Origin: Musa acuminata AAA Group
Lineage: Eukaryota > Streptophyta > Magnoliopsida > Zingiberales > Musaceae
DNA: 64,000 nucleotides
Assembly (NCBI RefSeq): GCF_036884655.1
Contig: NC_088344.1
Span: 35,839,001 to 35,903,000, forward strand
Reading direction: 5' to 3'
The notes below the pieces were generated by a model that ran no database searches, was not told the DNA's origin, and saw only the letters and a list, made by a program, of their open reading frames with translations. Shown here piece by piece: positions 57,366 through 64,000 of this stretch (positions are counted from its first letter, which is position 1; each line of letters begins with the position of its first letter). The translations under genes were made by a program, and so were the position numbers.

Positions 57366-60300
57366 TAAAAGTAAAAACAAGAAACTACTAAGATACTAAG
57401 GTTTTAGCTTGCCAAGCTCGGTGAAATTAAATTTTCTTTCACCTTATCAAAAGGGCAGCAAATTCTTACTGGGCAGCAAAGTGGACAAGGCTCTACCAAT
57501 GAGGTCAATGTAACCGTTTCAAATACTGAACTTGAGAGCACGTGGTGCTCTATTCAGGTATTCATGATAAGTAGGAAGTAGGAAAGGGTTGAGATTTCAC
57601 AGTCAGTATTCAAAGGGCTTGAGCAGCTTATTTGCATTGAAAATTAATACTCAGCAGCTTGAAGAAAAATGAAGAAGCTAAAAGCTCAATATTTCTAATG
57701 GTAATTATAAGCCAGTAGTACTTCAAGAAACAGTAACTTCCAACATCAAAGTTGTGGACGTACTCCTGTATAGAACACTTAAACCTATCCATGGTAAACC
57801 AATAATTAGATGTAATTACAGAATTAAATTCCAAGGACTGCACATATTCAGGTTGAACTATTACACATGTAGAAATATAACAATCTTAATATAGATGGAG
57901 ACATGGGACATTGAGATTAGTCTGGAAAGTACAACTTAACAAACTAACATTATCTATGTTCAAGACAAACTATTTCATTATATGCAAGATTTCAGTTTCT
58001 AGTGAGTGAAAACCACCACTAATAAGGTTTAGCTTCGTACTTGACATCTTAGGTTGAACTAGCAGTATATATTTTGGTACAAGTTAATTAGTTATGATTT
58101 CATATTGGTGTCTTAATTAGAGCAAGCTCCTAAACTATAGAACTAATAGACATTCCTAAGAATGTTTTCTTAGATTTTAAATAGTTGTATTGATTCACAT
58201 GTAGAGTTCCAGTTACCATATTTGACATAATTTCGAGCTTGTTACCATGTAAATTTTCCCTAGAAGAACAATTCTTTCTAGTTACACGTTGCACAGGCGT
58301 GGTTACTTATTATACCAAGTAATCCATAACTCACATCCAATGTCGGCTGTCGGGAATAGCTCTTATCATATTTCATGTTACTCACAAAATTGTTATCTCA
58401 GGAAACTAAATTGACTTTGATCCAACCCAAGTCATTATCTTGTTCAAGAAAGTAAACAAACCATCATCATCAACCCAAACAAGCAAAGTTGAGCTTTGAA
58501 TAAGCCAAGTTGACACGGTAGAAAATACACAATACGAAAGGTTAGGAGGTCGGCCATTGACAAACCTCAAGCCACAAGCCAAGTTACATCCTATCAGTTA
58601 CATTTAGCAAACAAACCCAAACCACAAGAGTTGCATCCGAACAAATCTATCTTATCAAAAGTAAAAATAAAGCAAAATGAACTTATAAGGTCTCAAACCT
58701 GTGATCTTCTCATTCTTAGTATGATGGTGTAACCAAATGAATTTGACACAAGCAAGATCGATCTAAAAGCATCCAAAGTTGCACAAACTTGAAAGCTTGA
58801 TAAAATTAATCTATTTTGTCAAAAAAATCTACAATATTGAGAAGAAAAAAAAACTTCTATCTGCTTGTATTTATCAAGTGATTAAACAATAGACAGGAAC
58901 AGCTTCGAGAAAATAAGGACTGGATACCATATAGTTAGTTCTATTGTAATCTCAGCACATCCGGAAGAGCTACATGAACATCTCACTTAAGTCTGGAAAA
59001 TGGATATTTAGCGTGTCACCCAAAAGTCACAGCACCCACATCAAATGTTCTTCACAACTATATACCTAAACTACAAAAGGATGTGGCATCAAATTTCATA
59101 ATCTTAACCTGATTAAAACAATTTCAAAAAAAAAAAGTCCTCACATAAATCTCTCCCTGTTTTCCACCAGCCATCTAGTGTAATTCCTCTCACATCTTAC
59201 ATACCCTAAAACTGAAGATTCTCCGAAACAAATTCGACGACAATAGATTAACCGTGATGAGTCGTCCAACTTCCAAAGATTCGGATGCTTCGCTTCACAA
59301 GAAGTGGAAAGAGGGTTCTCAAGCGAGACAGAGCAAACACATATTTTAACAACCAATAACTAGCATCCTTCCACCAATTCAAGAAATCCAGTGCATGCGA
59401 TTCTAGGAATTAGAAGTTCCTCGTACCTGTTATTGAACCAGAGCAGTTCGATGAACGAGGGTTGGGATCTCACGATTCTCCGGACTCCGAAATGCCAAGG
59501 AGAGGGAAACCCAGAGCTCTAGATCGAAAGAGGGGAACGAGGGAGGCGGGCTTCTTCAATCGAAGGAGAGCCGGTCCGGAACCCGCGCCAGCTCGGCCAT
59601 GCGACAGTTGCATGATTGGCCTAATCCTATCGACATGTAACAACGGCAGGGCCGGCCGCACTCATGCTTTTAAGCATAATCGAAACAGCTGTTTGGATAA
59701 GAATAAAGAAGGATTTATTTATTAATTTTTACATAAATATCAGTTGGAAGTTTTCTTTATAATGTGATTTCAATCTTAAGCTATAGTTTTCTTTATCCAT
59801 TTTTTTAAGTGTAAAAAAGGCGAAAGGTCATAACATAAACATTTCAGGAGTGTAATTAGGATGTTAAAATGCTGCACACAGAATGCCAACAATCCAAATC
59901 ATGATATAGAGACAATTTATTACAGAAATACTAATATATTGCAGTATGAAATATTTCACTATAATTCTCCTTGATATCACCACTGATAACTTAATGCAAA
60001 CTATATACAGAGCTCACCAAAATTTATGACTGCACAAGCTATATAGCTTAACTAAAACAGTGAAGAACACCAGGCGATCAATTTCGATGCTTTCCTCAGG
60101 TGAATGTTTCAGATCTAGATGACATGCTGCTGCTGCTGCTGGTGGGAAAGATAGCATATTGTTGTTCTGATTGGTGTACCTGACACGAAAAGTTCTCCAG
60201 ATTCTTGGTATTCCTGGCACAAGAGAAAGTTTAGCCATCTGAGATGTGACTGAAGGGAAGGAGTGTCCCGTATGGTGTATCCTTTATCATTTTACCAGCA

Positions 60301-60684
60301 GCTTGGCATTCAGATAATTCAGACAACTCTCAACGCGACACAAAAAGGTGTAAACCTAATTACAGACAACTCGAGAAAATATTTTTTACATCCCAGTGGC
60401 ACCTGAACAATGAATCTAAATAAACCAGAACATAACACAAGGGAGCCAATACAACCAAAAAATGCATAAGATTATAAGAGTCAGGATATATGACAAAGGA
60501 TATACAAACTTTAGGTGCCAAAACTGATGATTTGATGCCGTTAGACGTCGTTGGTCAAGCCAGGTTGCACGCCTGACATATAAGAAGTACAGAATGAAAT
60601 TCAACTAAGCACCACAGAGTTCTTCAGGCCTAACCCTTCCTGAAGCAGATTTTCTTTTGGTTTCTGTTAGTTGTTCTGTCAAAA
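57366..60684. other. Intergenic or intronic DNA without a recognised gene
   Basis: AT-rich; no family motif on either strand. Around 59420-59700 the sequence becomes GC-rich and promoter-like, with a possible - strand first exon ending at about 59428, which could belong to the candidate exon at 54576. The region next to 60684 is probably the 3' UTR of the Rav1-like gene. Confidence 0.4.
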
Positions 60685-61371
60685 TTATTTGAGTTGGACA
60701 AGCTTTACAGAACCATCTCCACCACATGTAAGAAAACCATTGGAAAGGACTTGGATATCAGTCACAGCAGCCTACATAAAAGAGTGAGAGATAGTATCTA
60801 GTAATGTTAATGATAGGAAAGTACGAAATTATGTTCTAGGTTCTGTCTAAGAGATTACTCTGACAACTCCACCAAAGCCCCGTGAGTTTGGTTGAAGAAA
60901 AGTGTGGCGATCATGCAGCTTTTGCCAATGATAAACCAATTGGGATCTTTTGGCATCCCATAGTTTCACGTCTCCATCTTTGCTACCAGTTAAGAACAAG
61001 CTGGTGTTTGGGATAGTCGTTATCCTGGTTACACTTCCTTTACCAACACCAAATAGGAAATCAGAATAAAGAACCAATTTATTCTTATAGAGAATATATG
61101 GAGAAGGTGCATGATGTACCTAGATGAGCCTTTGGTATATACCAGATCATCCCATTTGAATTCTCACCATGCTTGAAAGTTCCCAAGTTTGTATCATGCA
61201 TTGTCTTGAGATCTTGCTCACTGGCATGCCTATTCCGTCTAGACTTTCCAGTTGCAATGTATCGTAAGTCATGAAGCCCAACATCACCACTTTTCCCTCC
61301 TGTAACTATTATGGGTGAAATAGAACCAGTCCCGATATCATTGTCGAACACTGATATAGAACGGGCACCAC
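60685..61371 (-). CDS. Rav1/DmX-like WD40 protein, C-terminal exons (partial)
   Basis: Three - strand exons, 61371-61120, 61037-60859 and 60771-60685 (stop TAA at 60685-60687), are GT-AG and in phase, giving about 172 C-terminal residues. They read GGARSISVFDNDIGTGSISP, VTGGKSGDVGLHDLRYIATG, MIWYIPKAHLG, SLFLTGSKDGDVKLWDAKRS, RHTFLQPNSRGFGG and TCGGDGSVKLVQLK. These are the last WD40 repeats of plant homologues of yeast Rav1/animal DmX (At2g46560 from memory), part of the RAVE machinery that assembles the V-ATPase on endomembranes. The full protein is well over 2000 aa, so most of the gene must lie to the right. I found no further exon up to 64000; the intervening DNA holds retroelement sequence. 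Confidence 0.85.
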
Positions 61372-62776
61372 CTTCAAATGAAAGAAGATTCGCAATCAAA
61401 AGATGCATTATTTGGGTATACAACTAATACTTGATATTCTTGTCTAAGCAAAATCAATATGTGAATAACTTATAAATTTTTATTTTGTTCAACTTTTGCC
61501 TGCTCAGCAGTTCATTATTTCCTCGATGAAAATCTACATGCATTTACTTAGGCAACATTTATAATATAAGCAAAAGAGACTAAGCTCTGATCCTTCCATC
61601 AGGACTGTGTAAAAAGGAAAGCTCCATACGAAACACATAAATAATCCAATGAACCATTGGAATACAACTCCTAAATCTATAGATCGATGCTCTGCACATC
61701 ACCTCCGAGTGAGAACATACAAAACAGTTCTTAACCAACCATGTATGTTTTAAGCATCGAGTAAAAAAAAAATAACATGACATATAGCAAGGTGAATAGT
61801 GTGCCAGTGGAATCCAACTTGATCTATGGATAACCACTCCATGTGTGCCACCCTTTTAGCTCACTTGACAATCCATATTCAGCCTCCTTATTGTTTTAAG
61901 AACTGACTCAAGTATTACGAACCTTGAGAAATTTACTTGACTAGACAATGTTGAAGGGAAAGCTTTTGAGGATTGAAGTTTACCCTCCCTCCTTCCCTCC
62001 TTTCTCATATTAACTCAATGAGTGTCAACATGGACTCGTTCTTTGATGTCTGAACCTTACCAAACAGGGTCATCAGGATACATCAAGTGAAAACTGAAAA
62101 CTTGCTACAAACAAATAAGGATGAAAAAAAGCTAGCAACCAAATTAATGTACAAAGTAAATCATTCTGCATGGACTACGACTGCAGTACAGAAGTAAATC
62201 ATTCTGTATGGAACACAACTGCACCAAGGACATAATATAAAAAATGACTTTGGCTAAAGAAGTATGCAAGTATTAAACTAAGCAAAGGTTGAAGGCCATC
62301 TTTTCTTACCTCAGTATTTTGAAGGTGAAGGGAATGAATTGTCTAAAATTTTATAACCGGTTGTCTTCTGTAAATCTGATAATAGTACCATGAATACTTA
62401 CAGGAAGCACAACAGTACTATCGACTTGCTGTCTCTGATAGGAGATCAGGAAGTGCTTCAAGAGTGTACCAAATTGTAGTGCTAGCTGCATTACAATTTA
62501 GTTCGACATTACCAGCTCAATAAGCCAACTTTTTGACCAAATTACCCATTCAGTACAGTACAGGTGGTATTCACCGGTTTGACAAGTTAGCGGCACATGG
62601 AACAATTTGGGCTGTACACCCATCTGGTACATGGTGGTACAAGCTCTGTACCAAGCACTTGTTTTGTTTTTTGTTTATCAACTTTTTTTAGTACCTTTTG
62701 AAACTTAGTACGTACTGGCATACCGATGCCTAGTACACTGGTGGTATGAACTGGTATCACACCGGTCCAAGTCCTG
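61372..62776. other. Probable Rav1-like intron
   Basis: No exon recognised. The part 62520-62775 has repeated GGTAC/GTACC motifs (GGTACATGGTGGTACAAGC, CTGGTATCACACCGG) and may be a small transposon related to 7440-7650. Confidence 0.35.
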
Positions 62777-63560
62777 ATGATATGAACTAGCAAGTTGATC
62801 ATAATTCTGCCAAATGCCCTTTAACTACTCATGGAGGACCATAACAAGAGCTAAAACTAAAATGCTGAAAGAAACCTTAACTTATTTATTGGAAGACATT
62901 TGGAAGGAGCAAGTTGGTCAAGACTCGATCAAGGTTCTATGGATGCAAGAAGAGCCTAAAATGGTCAACATGATTCAAATAAGTCCAAATCATGAAAAGA
63001 AAGTCCAACTTTGAGAAAATGATGAATTTTCAGCCTATTTTAAGAATGATATGAACCAACAAGTTGATCATAATTCTGCCAAGTTGATCATAACAAGAGC
63101 TAAAACTAAAATGATGAAAGAAACCTTAACTTATTTATTGGAAGGCATTTGAAAGGAGCAAGTTGGTCAAGACTCGATCAAGGTTCTATGGATGCAAGAA
63201 GAGCCTAAAATAGTCAACATGATTCAAATAAGTCCAAATCATGAAAAGAAAGTCCAACTTTGAGAGAATGATGAATTTTCAGCCTATTTTAAGAATGATA
63301 TGAACCAACAAATTGATCATAATTCTGTCAAAGACCCTTTAACTATTCATGAAGGACCAAGCTAAAGCTAAAAGGATGAAAGAAACCTTAATTTGCTTAT
63401 TGGAAGGCATTTGGAAGGAGCAAGCTAGTCAAGACTCGGTCAAGGTTATATGGATGCAAGAAGAGCCTAAAATGATCAACATGATTCAAATAAGTCTAAA
63501 TCATGAAAAAAAAATCCAGCTTTGAGAGAATGATGAATTTTTGGCTCATTTTAAAGAATA
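62777..63560 (+). repeat. Three tandem units from a Ty3/gypsy 3' region
   Basis: Units of about 250-270 bases at 62777-63047, 63048-63295 and 63296-63560, each from GATATGAAC-AGCAA to a TTTTAA-GAAT end. The first unit codes for TITRAKTKMLKETLTYLLED and IWKEQVGQDSIKVLW; TRAKTK-type sequence is common just after pol in plant Ty3/gypsy elements. The second unit lacks about 25 bases and the third is the most diverged. Confidence 0.8.
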
Positions 63561-64000
63561 AAGGTCATTCAGCCATGTTGGACCATCTTAGGAATTGTAA
63601 GCTTATTCATGAATGATCATTTAAATAAATTCAAGGCAGATTAATGAGTGATCTACATTCATGAATTAGGAATATGAATGTCATTTAATGTATTTAATGG
63701 ATTCATTTCCTTTATACTTGGCCTTTGTATTATATAAATAAGACTGACTTCCTATGTAAGAAGGTAATTTAGAATTATAATCATCTTTCAACATTGGTGA
63801 GTATTTTGTTTTTAAGTTCTTGCATGAACCTTGGAACTTATCAAGCTTTCTGCTTGTGACGTTCAAAACCCAAAAATCTTTGCTTTTCCTTTCAACTTAT
63901 TAAACTTCTTAGTTTGTAGTGTTTTAAGGGAATCAAAGTATTGTTCTAATTATTTTATCAATTTTTCATTGATAAAGTGATTAGAATAGTTTCCCTTACT
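63561..64000 (+). repeat. LTR-like sequence, cut by the window end
   Basis: Follows the three-unit repeat and has a TATA-like TATTATATAAATAAGACTGA near 63730, followed by CTTGCATGAACC and TCAAGCTTTC stretches typical of an R/U5 region. Probably the 3' LTR of the same Ty3/gypsy element; ends not determined. Confidence 0.5.

Noticed and set aside
1..64000. CRISPR array, phage, plasmid or operon-like defence system
   Set aside because: The window is plant nuclear DNA with spliced genes; no regularly spaced repeat-spacer pattern or such gene clusters are present.
1..64000. Integrated plant pararetrovirus (such as those found in banana genomes)
   Set aside because: All reverse transcriptase traces seen fit Ty3/gypsy, Ty1/copia or RTE elements with their LTR or LINE context; no viral coat or movement protein motif was seen.

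Overview
The window is plant nuclear DNA. It has spliced genes with plant-specific families (auxin response factor, SKIP8-type F-box, DUF3537 fragments), plant LTR retrotransposons, an RTE-type LINE end and many (CT)n/(AT)n microsatellites. Low gene density, GC-rich first exons in AT-rich surroundings and the retroelement content suggest a monocot, perhaps Zingiberales (banana relatives); that is an inference, not something a single motif proves. No bacterial-type genes, CRISPR array, rRNA or convincing tRNA gene was seen.

Left to right: (1) 0.8-12.5 kb, + strand: SKIP8-like F-box/NTF2-like gene, three exons; intron 1 holds a dead Ty3/gypsy element, intron 2 the 3' end of an RTE LINE. (2) 14.3-14.7 kb, - strand: small MGNC-starting protein, unknown function. 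(3) 14.8-19.2 kb: microsatellites and one possible solo LTR. (4) 19.2-22.6 kb, + strand: complete class-B auxin response factor, 14 coding exons, about 673 aa. (5) 23.6-26.4 kb: decayed Ty1/copia relic and degenerate short repeats. (6) 26.8-39.1 kb, - strand: 66-aa protein like the plant complex I B9/NDUFA3 subunit. Its first intron holds an intact young Ty1/copia element (28452-37170) with 1494-bp LTRs, GTAAT target duplication, initiator-Met-type primer site and an unbroken gag-pol frame. (7) 40.8-45.6 kb, - strand: nine-exon alpha/beta hydrolase. (8) 47.6-50.5 kb, - strand: plant-specific 477-aa protein with a C-terminal membrane anchor, a GC-AG intron and upstream ORFs. (9) 53-59.5 kb: a 119-bp tandem duplication, a poorly defined - strand gene candidate and a 1.9-kb fold-back element carrying two inverted DUF3537 gene fragments. 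(10) 60.7-61.4 kb, - strand: last three exons of a Rav1/DmX-like WD40 gene, running upstream towards or past the window edge. (11) 62.8-64 kb: Ty3/gypsy-related tandem repeat followed by LTR-like sequence.

The genes are ordinary, separately transcribed housekeeping or regulatory genes and form no operon-like system. From memory, ARF, B9-like, the 477-aa protein and the Rav1-like gene lie in the same order as Arabidopsis At2g46530-At2g46560, which suggests an old conserved gene block expanded here by transposons. The most unusual structure is the fold-back element: if transcribed, it would form a long hairpin with homology to DUF3537 genes.
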